A stretch of 64,000 nt of DNA from Malus domestica (GCF_042453785.1 NC_091667.1:35208001-35272000), one strand, 5' to 3'. Positions 24,410 through 36,079 are shown, numbered from the stretch's first letter. Notes: generated by a model not told the origin, from the letters alone. A program made the numbers and translations.

Positions 24410-24424
24410 CAGCTTTAGGGGGTG
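24410..24424 (+). other. Polypurine tract region before the 3' LTR
   Basis: Runs ..AGCTTTAGGGGGTG immediately before the LTR. A G-rich purine tract at this spot primes plus-strand synthesis in LTR elements. It is short, interrupted by TTT, and accepted mainly on position. Confidence 0.6.
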
Positions 24425-24827
24425 TATTGAAAGAATGGATGGGTTGTATGTATGAGTTGTCATCCTCACCATTGCTTGTCATTCACCTTACATCAACTTT
24501 TCTCCATAGCTTGTCATTCACCAATCACTTTCCATAACTTGTCATTCACCTTACATCAACCTTTCTCCATAGCTTGTCATTCACCAATCACTTTCCATAG
24601 CTTGTCATTCACCTTACATCAACGTTTCTTAGTTGCTTGTAAAAGCTTCTTTACTTGTAATTTGGTTTTTGTTTTTCCACTTGTTAGGGCAGATTTTAGG
24701 GATTGTGTTTATGTAGTTATCCTACAATTTATTTTAGCTTTCTTTTGGCTCTCTATAAGAGTTGCCTTCATTCTCTTGTAATCTTCATAATGAAATATAC
24801 AACAAATATTGAAACCAAAACTCAACA
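24425..24827 (+). repeat. 3' LTR of the copia element (403 bp)
   Basis: Collinear with the 5' LTR but longer by 63 bp, because the block holding CTTGTCATTCACCAATCAC..CATCAACCTTTCTCCATAG is tandemly duplicated. The remainder is nearly identical, suggesting a fairly recent insertion followed by slippage or unequal exchange. Confidence 0.9.
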
Positions 24828-25595
24828 AAAACCTTTGAAAGCTGCGACGCTTTCTCCTTTTCAGCATTATTTTTCTACTTGATCTTTCGACTCCTAACCC
24901 ATGCTAAAATATCATCACAAACATCTGCTACTATCTTCTTCTTCGCCAATCTCTCCTCCTTCGCTTTTAGTACCTCGAGCTCCATTGCTGATAAATGTAC
25001 TCCGCCACCCGATAAACCCTGATCAGCATTCTGCTCGTTCCCACCAATATCTTTACGCTTTTTGCTCTCCTTTTCCTTATGATTCTAACTCCTATTATTC
25101 TCTTCCGTCCTCTCTTTTTCTCCTCCTCGATCCTCTCGATACCTCATAATCTTTCTCCCTCGCATCACCATCTGTATCTTCCCTCCTAGCCCTAATTCCT
25201 CTATTTTCAGACACTTCTCATTTCCTTTTGGAATTTTTTTTTAGTATTCACTCTGATGATATCTTTCTTTATCAACATCATAACTACTGCTTCTTCTCCT
25301 TATCCGCCGCTCCCAGTCTCTACTTCCACCATCATCCCTCTCGTGATCCCTCCGACGACTACTATTCTTTCCACCCATGTCCCTAAGCAGTTCGCAACAT
25401 GTTCGATTTCAAGAGGTGTGAAATTAACTCAAGAATTTGAGGAATGCGGCACCAAAAACGATTGTTCAAGAAAGAAAAAATGTAATAAAGTAGAAAAGAT
25501 GTCACTCGTCACATATATATAACACAAACCCTAGGAAAACTTAGTCCCAAGCCACTTGGAAGTCCCAACTAAACTAGGAAACCAAATCCTACTTA

Positions 25596-25804
25596 GTATT
25601 GGTTTGGTACTGATACTTTTATAAAAAGTGGGTATAAAAAAAACTTGAGCTCAAAAAGGTGTTTAGTAAGCACTTAAAAACAGTTTATTTTCATAGTTTT
25701 GAGTGAAAAAAAACTAAAAACGTGAATCAGCAAAAATGTGCTTATTCTCATAGCACAACAAAAATAGTTTTTTTTTTCAAAGCACAATAATATCAAACTA
25801 GCTC
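25596..25804. mobile_element. MITE (209 bp), second copy of the 7529 element
   Basis: GGTTTGGTACTGATAC at the left and GCACAATAATATCAAAC at the right are imperfect inverted repeats. The body is collinear with 7529-7736. TTA precedes it (25593-25595) and TAA follows (25805-25807), so the duplication is imperfect. Confidence 0.7.
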
Positions 25805-25807
25805 TAA

Positions 25808-26690
25808 GGTATTTGCTTATTGTTATGAGAACAAATTGAATAATCGTACTTGGTATTTTACATGTGCTAGAATAATTTACACTAAATTTATCTAAACTAC
25901 AGAAAGGGATTCAAATACAAAATGAACGAATGCTCTTAAACAACTGAACTAAAAGCCACTTGCAATCCTACTTGGTACTTACTTTTCGTGCTTTGCCTTT
26001 TTAACATCTAAAGATATAAGATTGCCTCGGGTAATAAGATGGCTACTGAAAACAACAATTTAATATTAGTCTAATAGTATTCTTCTTCACGTATAAGTGA
26101 GAGGTTTTAGGTTCGAATATCATGAATGTCTAGTTTGCAACCAAGTTAATCTCCAACCCCTTAGTGTATATGTATTGTTGTATCAAAAAAGACAAATTGT
26201 GAGAGTAAAATAGTATAAACTGATCTTATAAACTAGTATTTTTAAATAAATATACTTATATGAAAGATAGATTGTTTTAATCAATCATTGAAACACATCA
26301 AAGACATACACAATACACGATTTTTTTTTCTTTTTATAAGAATGACAATGTTAGTTGGTTAAATAGTTGTTAGGGGAGCGATGGAGATCAATCATGCACC
26401 AGAATGCATAAACATGATTGAAGTCTGTCCAAAATCAATAACGGCGAGAAATGACTAGGGATTATTTAGATAATAATTTTTTCATTTAAAAAAAACAACC
26501 TTTTAGGTTTTAAATAGTAATTATATATTATGACATATAAGTCATTTAATATTAAATTATAAATGAAGATAAAACAATCCCATGCACATCCTTATTTATT
26601 TATATTCTTTAATCCTTTCTGCTTATAAAAAACATTTAACATACAAAAAATCACTTCCAAAAAACACCACCATTCTTTTTAAGGAAAACT
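25808..26690. other. AT-rich intergenic DNA with a SINE-like piece
   Basis: Nothing coding. At about 26070-26190, a stretch with 'aagtgagaggttttaggttcgaat' (B-box-like) followed by 'ccttagtgtatatgtattg' and a short A-run resembles the 3' half of the SINE-like element at 50240-50420. The rest is unrecognised. Confidence 0.4.
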
Positions 26691-26830
26691 AACGAAAATT
26701 CCAAAAAAAAAACTTTAGTTTTAAAGAAAAATGACAAATAAAGGTGTAGTGAATAGTATCAGGGAAAGATTAAAATGTGGTTTTTCATTAAAAATGAATA
26801 GTATCATAAGTATTTCGTTAAAGCTTCCTT
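26690..26830 (+). repeat. Dispersed repeat B, copy 4
   Basis: CTAACGAAAATTCC, a TTTAGTTTTAAAG segment, ACAAATAAAGGTGTAGTGAATAGTATCA, AAAATGTGGTTTTTCATTAAAA and TTTCGTTAAAGCTTCC are collinear with the other copies, with a short internal duplication of 'aatgaatagtatca'. Confidence 0.6.
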
Positions 26831-27587
26831 CTTTTTATTCTCATCGTGCTCCTTTTGTTTATGTGCTTTTGGTTGTAGGAAGCATTTTCTAGACCTTCGA
26901 AAACCAGTCCTAAATTGGCTCTTGGAATATCGTCATAGTTGCGTTTCAAATGTTTCGGTAGGTTCAGGGGAGGAGTTGCAGCGAAAGCAATTCGGCCCCT
27001 CCATGTGAAAAATCAAACGAAAATACATGACGTTGTGAACCATATCAAAATTTGGGTGGGTAACATCCTTATGGGAAAGAACCATGTGAGCATTTGGTGT
27101 TTTGTGGCACAAAAATGTGTAAAAAGTTCAAAAATCGCATTCATCAACTTGACTTGGTCATCTCCCACCACCACCTCCACGACCTGAGCTGGCCATGCCC
27201 TTTGCCCTTGGTCTTGGAAATGGAGGGTACCCATCTATCTATCCCTGCCCAACCTTGCCCCCATCTATCTATCCCTGCCCAACCTTCACTTATAGGAGGG
27301 ACCAAAGAAAGGGGCACTTAGTCTGACCTAAATACAATGACAAAATACTACTTGCAGCAACCCATATCTAATTCACCATAGACATTATTCACTCATTCTC
27401 ACTTCCTTTGACAAATTATGTGCAAGGAAATGGAAAGATATTATCGGGTTCGGACAACCAGGCCACATGGCCGTTCGGCCAGTACAAAGACGGATGGGGG
27501 ATGTTTTGTGCCTATATTCACATAGTAGGGTAGTCAATACTTTTGAACTTTTTAGGAAATGGATGTAGATTTGTGGGGTTGTGCCTG
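26831..27587. other. Intergenic DNA, includes a short tandem repeat
   Basis: No gene recognised. At 27231-27286 a unit of about 28 bp (CATCTATCTATCCCTGCCC plus AACCTTGCCCC) is present twice in tandem. Sequence around 26940-27180 is less AT-rich than its surroundings but shows no known domain in any frame. Confidence 0.45.
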
Positions 27588-28306
27588 TTTATGGGGTCAA
27601 ATCAATACGTTCTAAGAAGAATTATTTGAATATCAACCTCATCGATATCATCAATTTAATAAGTATCATACCAAATTCCATCAATCGAATCACTTTGAGA
27701 AATAAGAGACATCTAAGTCACACATGTAAAGAGATCCATTCATTGATGAGAAAAAGAAAAAACGTGAACGATGATTGGATTGATGATGAAATAGAATCAT
27801 GGGCAATTCTATTAATAATAAAGAAAGAGAATTCTTGGTTCAGTTCTCCACCTTAACGATAGAGAAAATGATTGAACAAATTCTATTGAGTTTGACTCAT
27901 AGCAATCATTTATCAAAGAATGATTCTTGTTATCAAATGATTGAACAACTGGGAGCAATTTACTTACAATACTTAGTTGACATTCATAAAAGTATCGAAT
28001 GGATTATGAGTTCAATACATTGTGTTTAGTAGAAAGATGGATATTCCTGGCTCATTTTCAGATAATCACTTATTCACAAACCTCATGTGGGGCTAATAGT
28101 ATTCATTTCCCATCTCATTGAAAACCATTTTCGTTCCGCTTATCCCTATCCCTCTCTATGGGTATTCTAGTGACAGGTTCTATAGGAACTGAATGATCCT
28201 ATTTGGTCATATACCGATCAACAAACTCCCGTGTTTCTTTGATTACAGTATTTCTGAACAAGTTGCTGGCTAACTATTCCAAGGGTTTTCTTGTTGATGA
28301 TATAAC
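27588..28306 (+). pseudogene. ycf2: Nuclear insertion of plastid DNA: ycf2 fragment
   Basis: The frames read [61 protein letters not shown] and [15 protein letters not shown], then [10 protein letters not shown], shifting frame several times. This is the order of the plastid protein Ycf2 ahead of its AAA-type ATPase motif. Later, in broken frames, come sequences for SLRLSLSLSMGILV and VFLNKLL. Stops and frame shifts plus nuclear surroundings show a decayed nuclear plastid insertion (NUPT) of about 720 bp. It is not functional. Number of substitutions suggests an old transfer. Confidence 0.88.
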
Positions 28307-29546
28307 ATAATTGGCAGTTGTTGGCCGTGTTAATGAGATAAACTTAACTCCAATAAAATATAATTGTTATAAAAAAGTTTAAACATATAAGATTATACGA
28401 TTGACTTGAGATACTGCTACAATGACATTTTTATTATATGAAAACCTTTCTTTATGTTAGGGGCGGCCATAATTATAGGTCACCTAATTCAAAAGGCAAA
28501 AAAGAAGTTCCACACAAGGCGTTACATGCAAATTTCTCTCATTGTAAAAAGTAACCCCATTTGTGGAGTTGTGGCCTAAGTTTCATGGTATTTCATTTTT
28601 GATGAAATGTGTTTTGTAGTTTCAATCTAAGCTGCTTCGAGGAAGGTCAGGTTCCTGGCTCCCAGTACAACTTTTTCTCCAAACCGTGTACGACAGCACC
28701 GACACAAACACATCAAATTAAAAGCTAAGCAACTGTATTAAAGTTGGCAACGACTACAAAGACAAGAGTAATTATTTGAAAATGACATTAGTGTCCTCCA
28801 GTACTACATTATGTAGATAAGAAAATCAATTCCCTTTTTTTTATTAAAAGGGGAACAACTAGTGACAAATCATGGTTATCCATCTCCTTTGAGTCTGGAG
28901 AGGCTATGAGAAATTTCATCCTGCTTGTGACTACAGTCAAGCAGACTCGTGTAGAAAATCAATCCGTTAGACATCTACTAAGGAGTTAACAACATTTTTT
29001 TGTCCAAAAAAGCAAAGAGTTAACAAAAATTTTCGTTTAAAGTGTCTATCACTCCAACTCGGTCTTCAAATTTTATCTTTTAATTTTAAATATTAATATT
29101 TTGATTTATCTTATGTTGTAGGATTCAAGTTTTATTTCTCGTTCTTTAGCTTTACTTACTAGACAATAACTTTGGATATAATATATTGCGTGACCCAATT
29201 TGTTAACTTGAAATAGGAACTGGCCTTATATATTTGCAAGGTCAAATGCTAATTCGTTAATTTGTTTAGCTGCTACCTCCGTTGAATATGCGTTTTTTTA
29301 CGTGGCATAACAAATATAACTTTACTACCGAAATACTACCTTCCTTATATAAATTGTATATCATCATTTGAGTTAATTGACCAAAGAGAACAATACAACT
29401 TATTCACTTATATATTGTTGAAAAAAATATACAACCCAAAAAAAAACAAAAAAAAACAAAAAAAACAACTATATTCTTACAGTTACCAAGGGAATAAGAG
29501 CATTTACCCACTAATGCCTTGGACCTAGAATTACAGCCGGTGTAAT
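28307..29546. other. Intergenic DNA downstream of the PME gene
   Basis: AT-rich, no coding signal. The part nearest 29546 should contain the PME 3' trailer (minus strand); an A-rich run at 29430-29466 reads as T-rich trailer on that strand. No repeat boundary was recognised. Confidence 0.4.
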
Positions 29547-32500
29547 TTAGACTGATAAACCGGCCAAGAATGCCACCCCAGTGGACGGCAACCATGACGA
29601 CCCGTATATAAACTGTGCAACAGTGAACTTACCGGCCTCCACCGGAGAGGTAATGACCCGATACCCAGGCCAAGTTACTCGTTGCCCTACCGCCGCGCCA
29701 GGGCCAGAGTTCATGTATTCACCATAGTATAGGGTATCTAGGGCGAAATTCCCATTCCACTCAAGCCATCCACGCGGATGAACGTGATCACCAATGAACG
29801 ATAACATGTAAACTGTCCTAGAGTACATCTTCCACGGACGGCCTAGATAGGTCGGGAAGCTACCCTTTGAACCCTCGAGCTCCGGAGTGGCGAGGATCCG
29901 GCAATCATGGATAGAAATGCCCGTGTTCTGATTCGGGTCCTTCCGGTTTTGGGCTGTGATTGTGTTTTTTTGATTGGCCATGGGCTTGCGAGCGTAGAGG
30001 CTACACTTTTGGAACACTACAGCCGCATTGCCAAAAATGAAATCCACTGTCCCGTAAATATCCGTTTCACGGACGAATTGGCGATTCGAGTGCACGTAAA
30101 ATGTGTCTTGGTGTCCGATGATGCTGCAGTGGTAGACCACAGCGTGGTCCGCTCCTATTCGAAGGGCGACGGCTTGGTGCTTGTCCGGTCCCGCGTAGTT
30201 CTCGAACGTTATGTCACGTGCAATAAAACCAGCTCCTTGAGCAGCTGTGGACCAACAAGAAATGAATTCAATAAACGCCATTGATAAGTCATCCACATCC
30301 AATAATGTGATTTGTGTTGCTTTCAACTATTGTGGGACGGAAAGTTACGATACTGTTGTCCAATTTCCATTCATGTCTAACTGGAAAAGTGTAGTTAAAT
30401 GTGATCGGATTAGGTTGGATTGGATTTGATTGGACAAGATTTGGATGGAGGAGAAGATTTTGGATCGGATTACCAAAGAAGGTTGATTTATAGACGAAAA
30501 ATGAGAACATTCCACTTATAGAACCAGAATAATTTTAACCCTAAATTCCAAAATGTTAAGCTTACAAGGCCTCCAATGGAATAATTTAGATGCCACCTAT
30601 TTGTACTAAAAAATGGAAGAAAAAGGCTAACATCTTAAACATGAGAGGGTCTTTCATGCAACCTATGCAAAATAAAAAGTCAGTGAATGGTTAACTTATA
30701 ATAGTCTCGAGGGAAACAGTTTATGTCTACCCATGTTAAAACTTCATTTTCGATTTTTATTTGATTTGTTCAATCAAATTACCAAAACTAAAAATAAATG
30801 AGAAGATGGGATAAAAAGAGCGAGTGAAAATCACTTCTCAACCTTCACACAATTGGTAGGTTTTCTCTTCTTGAGCTATTGGGTTACAAAGGTAATTTGG
30901 GATTATGAGGTCAGACAAACGTCACCAAGTTGCATCAAACTGAATAGCTTCTGTTAGCATAACCGGCCACGTGTAAGTAGTAACTGATGTCATGCATGGT
31001 AGTGAGTGACAGGGCCCACATGTTATTGGTGACCATAAGGAAAAGAGGACAATGATTCGAAAATTACAACGTGAAAAGACAACGGTGTTTGACGGAACTT
31101 ACCGAAGGTTGCAGTGTGGAATGTGGTCACTTTCTGCGCGACGTTTTTCCCTCCGGTAATTATGGTTTTGCCCTTCCCGTCTCCGATGAACATCAAGTTG
31201 GTCTTCTTCCTTGCCACCTTCAAATTACTCTCTTCGTACCTAAAATATGAACAAGAAATCATCCAAAATAATTTACCACAAAAGAATAAAAAGAAAAACA
31301 AATCACACAATAAAAACTTACCTGCATCAGAAATGTCACGCATAACAAGTCATCTATTACAATACTTAACTAACTAAAAGTATTGTCATGGCGACATTCG
31401 AATGTAAGAGAATATCTCTCGAAACTTGTGCATTCAAGCATTTTGAAGTTTGCAGTGCATGCCAGCAGAGAGTATAATTGACCACACAAGTCAAGTAGTT
31501 GTCATATTACATGCAAAAATCCAAAGTCCACTGTACGGTTAATGACCCGGGGTAGAAAACGACGTTTACTATTAAGATTTTTCGGTGTATCGAGACACAA
31601 TTTAGTATATTAAGTGTTTTAAATCAAATAATTAAATACATAAAAAAAAATTCAACTATTTATATTGTCATGCTTTGTGTATCCGTATTCCTAACGTATT
31701 AAATTCTTATTCGTCTATTACATAATCCAAATAATGTATGCATATGTCATGACTAGCGACCATTCTCTACCGACAACCACCACACGACAACATAAAGAAG
31801 ATAAAATAAAATTTTCAAGTTCCATTGATGGCCATCAAATTAATTTAAGAACATGGCATCACCAGTTCATAGTAAAACAATGGGGTATTTATGTAAAAGT
31901 GATGGAGTAAGGGGGAGGATTAATAAGTTCTCTCACATGATTATAGGTCTGTGTGAAAAAAGGGGGCTCACTCAAGTCAATGCTCCAATCGATACGCACA
32001 AGGAATTAACACAAAAAGTTAGAGAAAAATCTTTTCACCGACATAATGTTAACCTAAAGCAACTAACAACGGTGGTCAAAAAGTAACTAAACGAAAGGGA
32101 ACAACGATAAGGTTGGGAAAATCAATTGTTTTGGATCGAATTTTATAAATTATATGACGTAATTGTTAAAAAAATTATTATTTAAATATTAATTAACGTA
32201 TTTATTTTTTATTTATGTCACATAACATAATTTACAAATTTAATAAAAGTTATTCTATTTAAGATTGCTAAAAGAAAAAAACAAATGTTTACATGAAATC
32301 TTTTCCGAAACAACTGCCAAAACCACTTTCAAAACATAATTTTTGTCATAAAATTAATATTATTAAAAAGTACAAAATTGACTGTATTAGTGATGCACTC
32401 TCACAAGTCACGAGAGATTTTTCAATGTAATCGGCGCACGAGGTGGTACATCACGTGTCACTATACAAATTGTGAGATATGTGTGTTAAAAAGTTAATAA

Positions 32501-33894
32501 CTTAAAAAATAAAATTTCCTACCACTTACATAAAAACACGTAGTGTACCACTAGTGTTCCCATCACAATAAAAAATTTATCCGCAATTCACAAACAATCA
32601 AATTTAAAAATAAAATTTCCTATCACTTACATAAAAACACATAGTGTACCATTTGTGCCCCCGTCACAATAAAAAATTTCTCCGCAACTCACAAACAATC
32701 AAATTTAAAAAGCAATATAATTAAGTTCCACCTCATAATTCAGCCATAAAGAAATTCAACTTTAACAGCGATTATGAACAAGTGATTAGTTTAGTGCGTC
32801 TCTAAATGATGAATCCAAAAGAAAGTAAAAAGGGTAGGAAAAGATAGTACCAAACTAAACAACTTTATGAGTGAGTAGTGAACTTACCTTCCTGCTTTGA
32901 CGTAAATAATTGTCCGACGAGAACTAGACTCCGGCGCCTTTTTGATTGCCTCGGCGATCGTCTTGAACGTCCCACTGCCATCTTTCGACACGATAATATC
33001 CGCCTGTATCTGCGATCCCGGCACCGACAGCAACCTCCTCTCCCTCCTACCCAACCACCTCGGAAAATCTCGCGAGACATCGGCATTATCCCCCATTATA
33101 TCGCGCTCCATGTCGGAATTACCCAACAACATCCTCCGCCTGTTCTGTATCGGGACTCCGGAGAAATCGCCGCCCCCGATCGCCGAGTAAATTGCGAGGC
33201 AGTTGCTCACGAGTTCCGACAAGTCCTTAAGCCGCTGGTCCATCTCGTTCTTGACGTCGCCGCCATTGATTTGCTCAAAACCCTCCCCGCACGTGTCCTG
33301 GTTCGTGAGCGCTGCGCTCAGCCACGTCAGCACGTCCTGTGTGGACGTGGACGCTGCACCAGGGACGACGGAGGTGAGGGCTCGGGAGAGGGCGTCGACG
33401 GAGTCGTCGAGGAGCTCGAGGCAGTCATCGTAGGCGGAGCGGGAGTAGGGATCCATCTGGCGGTAGGAGAGGGAGGAGGAGATGTAGAGCGCCTTACTGA
33501 GGCGCTGCAGCGTCATGTTGAAGGAAATGTGGACGAGGTCCTGCTCCGACGCGGTGGTGGAGCCGGGGAAGTCGAGTAGGGAGTCGACGCAGAGGGAGGG
33601 GAAGCGCGTCTTGGCGCACGCGTCTGAGATGGCCTTCGTGGGCTTGCGGTGGATGGCGGAGGAGGCAGCGGAGTTTGAAGCTTTGGAGCGGCCGGCGACT
33701 AGGACGACTGCGGAGACGGCGGACGCGAGTATGAGTGCGACGGAGAGGAGAGAGATTAGGATGAGCTTGTTCTTGCGGCTGCGGCTGGTTGAGGAGGAGG
33801 ATGACGTGACGGTTTGTGGGAGTGATGGGTTTTCCGCCACGTGGTGCTTGGAGGAGCCTTCCGGCTCCGACGGTTTGAGTCTGCCGTAATCCAT
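29547..33894 (-). CDS. Pectin methylesterase with PMEI-type pro-domain
   Basis: Removes methyl esters from cell-wall homogalacturonan. Exons (minus strand) are 33894-32888, 31239-31103 and 30244-29547, giving 613 residues in one frame; introns of 1,648 and 858 bp are GT..AG. The N-terminus has a basic stretch and a membrane anchor/signal segment at about 44-67. The pro-domain (about 85-240) has the PMEI cysteines C93, C102, C158, C202 and C232. Two basic processing motifs follow, RRRMLL at 252-257 and RRLL at 286-289, where subtilases cut the pro-region. The catalytic PME domain starts at about 298: Q405, Q427 and D428 in GHQDT, D449 in VDFIFG, R517 and W519 in LGRPW are all present. This is a type-I (pro-domain) PME, presumably secreted to the wall. 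The first exon is markedly GC-richer than its surroundings. Which PME subgroup member it is cannot be told here. Confidence 0.95.
31240..32887 (-). other. First intron of the PME gene
   Basis: This 1.65-kb AT-rich intron contains two near copies (about 32505-32605 and 32608-32710) of a block with 'aaaataaaatttcctaccacttacataaaaacac..tagtgtaccac' and 'gcaattcacaaacaatcaaatttaaaa', a tandem duplication of about 100 bp. No gene was seen inside it. Confidence 0.6.
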
Positions 33895-34036
33895 ATCCTT
33901 TTAGTAGAACTGAAACTGGAAAGAACTGAAAGTGGAAAGTTTACGAAGTTGTTAGGACTGATATAGTGAAATTCTCTGAGAGGGAGGGAGGAAATAAGAG
34001 AGAAGAAGCGTGGGTGGGGTTTAAAGAGGGGCTGTG

Positions 34037-34048
34037 TATTTATATATA
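34037..34048 (-). promoter_or_regulatory. Probable TATA box of the PME gene
   Basis: On the minus strand it reads TATATATAAATA, about 145 bp upstream of the start codon, followed by a GA/CT-rich leader (33960-34000). It is the only strong TATA-like element near the start. The transcription start is inferred. Confidence 0.55.
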
Positions 34049-34079
34049 ATTAGGAAATTAACTGATTTTTAAATAAGTT

Positions 34080-35392
34080 TTAAAATCTTAAATAATATGA
34101 ATTATGTGGGGACGTAGGAGAATAAAAGAGGTTGTTGTGAGGTCGATGTCGAGGAGGCGATGAGCTGGCTGCTACTTTCATTTCTACACAAACTTACAGC
34201 CCAAGAATGACTTACACGACACAAAACGTCGTAATAATACCGTACCCGTGATATGTAAATTGTTCTCCTCATAACTTATCCGAAGAGAGCCAAAAAAGGT
34301 TTCCATTAATTCCTCTTTCCTTTCTATCTTCCTTCTTCTTAGTTTTTATTTTTTACTTAATTTTGGTTTAACTAATATTAATTTCTTTGAATATTGCTTT
34401 GAACAAGTGGAGTAGGAGGGGATAGGAAATGTCCTCTGTGTCTGACGTCAAAATCGTCGTTAAAGTTGAGTGCTGTGCGCAGTGCATGCATTTGGCAATT
34501 TTGCACGATTCTCTTAGCTCTTACGCTAACTTGCATGCTAAGTAGTGCGTCTTGCTCCTTTTTTTGTTATGTTACATGAATTTTTAATTATACTGGATGT
34601 TGGTATTGATTAGTGGATTGTACATTTTTTTCGCTTTTAAGTTTTATCCATTATAGAGTATCCAGTTTCAACAAGAAATATTACTTTTGGATTTTTATCA
34701 CGGTCTGTGAAATAGAAAAGCAATTAATTTGGTCTTTGAGCATGGATTTAACAATTAATTTATTGTTAATTTATATGGTGCCATTGATTGGATAAGTGTG
34801 ACCCACCCGTGTGCCACGTTGACACACTAACATAAAATTTGACGAAAGATAAGGAATGATCAAATTGATTTACCGAACACACTTCAATAATCAAATTGAT
34901 TGATTTTTTGGACAAAAAAAAAATTGATTGATTTTCTATTTTAGATATCATTTTAATTATAACGTCCAATTTGAGAGGTCAACCATGATAAAAACCCTAT
35001 GACTTTTATCCAGGGATTCTTGCTAGCGAAATAAAATTTTCACTCAAAAGTTTTAGAGTGCATCAATAATTATTTATATTGGATATTGTAATAATTAGGG
35101 GTTTAAGAATTGTTAAAACTTATGTTTTAATCCGTTTGAATTCAACAAAAGAATCACCTTTCTGGGCATTTAGCTGGCTGTATAAAGTTTTCACTTTTCC
35201 TACGTTTGATAAATTATAAGCTATTTTTATCTGGTAATTAAACTTTGTCTATGTATATTTTAAAAGTTTCAGAAGAGTGAGAGGCAGAGTTAGTCAAAGG
35301 TCCCCACAGTTTAGCAGGGATTCATTAATACAGAGTTGGGCAGTGAATTTAAGCTAAATTTTGTAACAGGTCAGCTCTTTTGAAGCCCTAGT
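34080..35392. other. Intergenic DNA upstream of PME, no gene seen
   Basis: AT-rich sequence that includes the distal PME promoter. No conserved coding frame, tRNA or terminal inverted repeat was recognised. Confidence 0.4.
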
Positions 35393-35525
35393 TGTTAGAC
35401 AAATAAGAAATTAATTATAATTAAAATTTCATACAAAGAATGTAATTCTATATATTGTATTCTCATATCTATGAAATTATTCATTCAGCCAAAAAAAAAA
35501 TTTATACATGGTATCAGAGCAGGGT
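35393..35525 (+). repeat. Copia-type LTR end plus primer-binding site (relic)
   Basis: An LTR-like stretch from TGTTAGACAAATAAG to TTTATACA is followed at 35510 by TGGTATCAGAGCAGG, the classic tRNA-Met primer site. No gag-pol follows and no second LTR was found, so this is a truncated element. Confidence 0.65.
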
Positions 35526-36079
35526 TTGATGGTCGGACTAAGAAAAATTGCTATAGTTTTTGGATGAATTATGACAAATTTTAGCACCTTAAACTCGACA
35601 CCATCTGTAAAGTTAAGTTGTTACCTTGCTTAAAACAAAGTCTTATTCTTGAAGTAAGCTGTCACCTCTTGATCACTAGCTGAAGTAACCTTCCACCATT
35701 TGCTTAATGAAAGTTGTCTCCTTTCTATTGACAGCTTTTGCTTCTCTCAGCCCATTTTCACTTATTTCGTAACCAGAACTAAGAGGTTAAAGTTTGAGAG
35801 AGAGATCTAAGCGATAGTTGTTGGATTTCATAGTTTAGAACATAGTGAATCATGTAAGTTTCTTGTGCTGTTTGTCGAAATATGAAATATGAACTAAACT
35901 AGGGCTTTCCAAGCAGTGGATTCATGACCATGCAAGCTGCGTATAAATTTTGCCATAATATATATTGTTCCAATATAGATAATGATACGCATGTGGTCAA
36001 ATATCACAGTGAATTTAGTGTTGGGTGTCCACTCATGCGGGCTAGATTTGAAACTCCCCCTCTTTTAAATTAAAATAAT

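Larger units (their letters stand above)
19715..24827 (+). mobile_element. Ty1/copia LTR retrotransposon (5.1 kb), defective
   Basis: Complete structure: 5' LTR 19715-20054, primer-binding site from 20055 (TGGTATCAGAG, complementary to the initiator tRNA-Met 3' end), gag-pol region, purine-rich tract ending at about 24422, and 3' LTR 24425-24827. AAAAC flanks it at 19710-19714 and 24828-24832, a 5-bp target duplication. The order protease, integrase, reverse transcriptase, RNase H defines the copia superfamily. It lies in the SART-1 pseudogene on the opposite strand. Several stops and frame breaks make it non-autonomous. Confidence 0.93.
17045..25400 (-). pseudogene. DOT2: SART-1/DOT2 (MDF) splicing-factor pseudogene, split by two transposons
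   Basis: Intact SART-1 family proteins belong to the U4/U6.U5 tri-snRNP; in Arabidopsis DOT2/MDF acts in splicing and meristem maintenance. Here three minus-strand blocks, read in order, follow the family from end to end. 25400-24833 holds an RS/RE-rich N-terminus and LSAMELE...KAKEERL, then AEKEKASQLSK. 19714-19427 holds HLAGVKVVHG, EVVLTLKDQSVLADGG, a KR-rich segment and GIYDHD. 18501-17045 holds KKFFPQYDDPVPAEGL, KKPKNKKSFRKKQKLD, DALEAEAVSAGLG, YAKADEASKSLQ, GKGLSGALKLLKERGSLE, LVLSGHVHPGQTSDPASGFATVE and a KRK-rich tail. Frames shift repeatedly and stops occur (for example before ELDNVG, after GIYDHD, near 18400), so it cannot make the protein. No intron-like gaps were seen within blocks, which suggests a retrocopy; no clear poly(A) tract at its 3' end was identified. 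The fillers are a 922-bp element and a copia element. Confidence 0.85.

Noticed and set aside
32878-33889. Long plus-strand open frames (up to 233 codons) over PME exon 1
   Set aside because: They are antisense shadows of a GC-rich exon whose minus-strand frame encodes a complete PME pro-domain.
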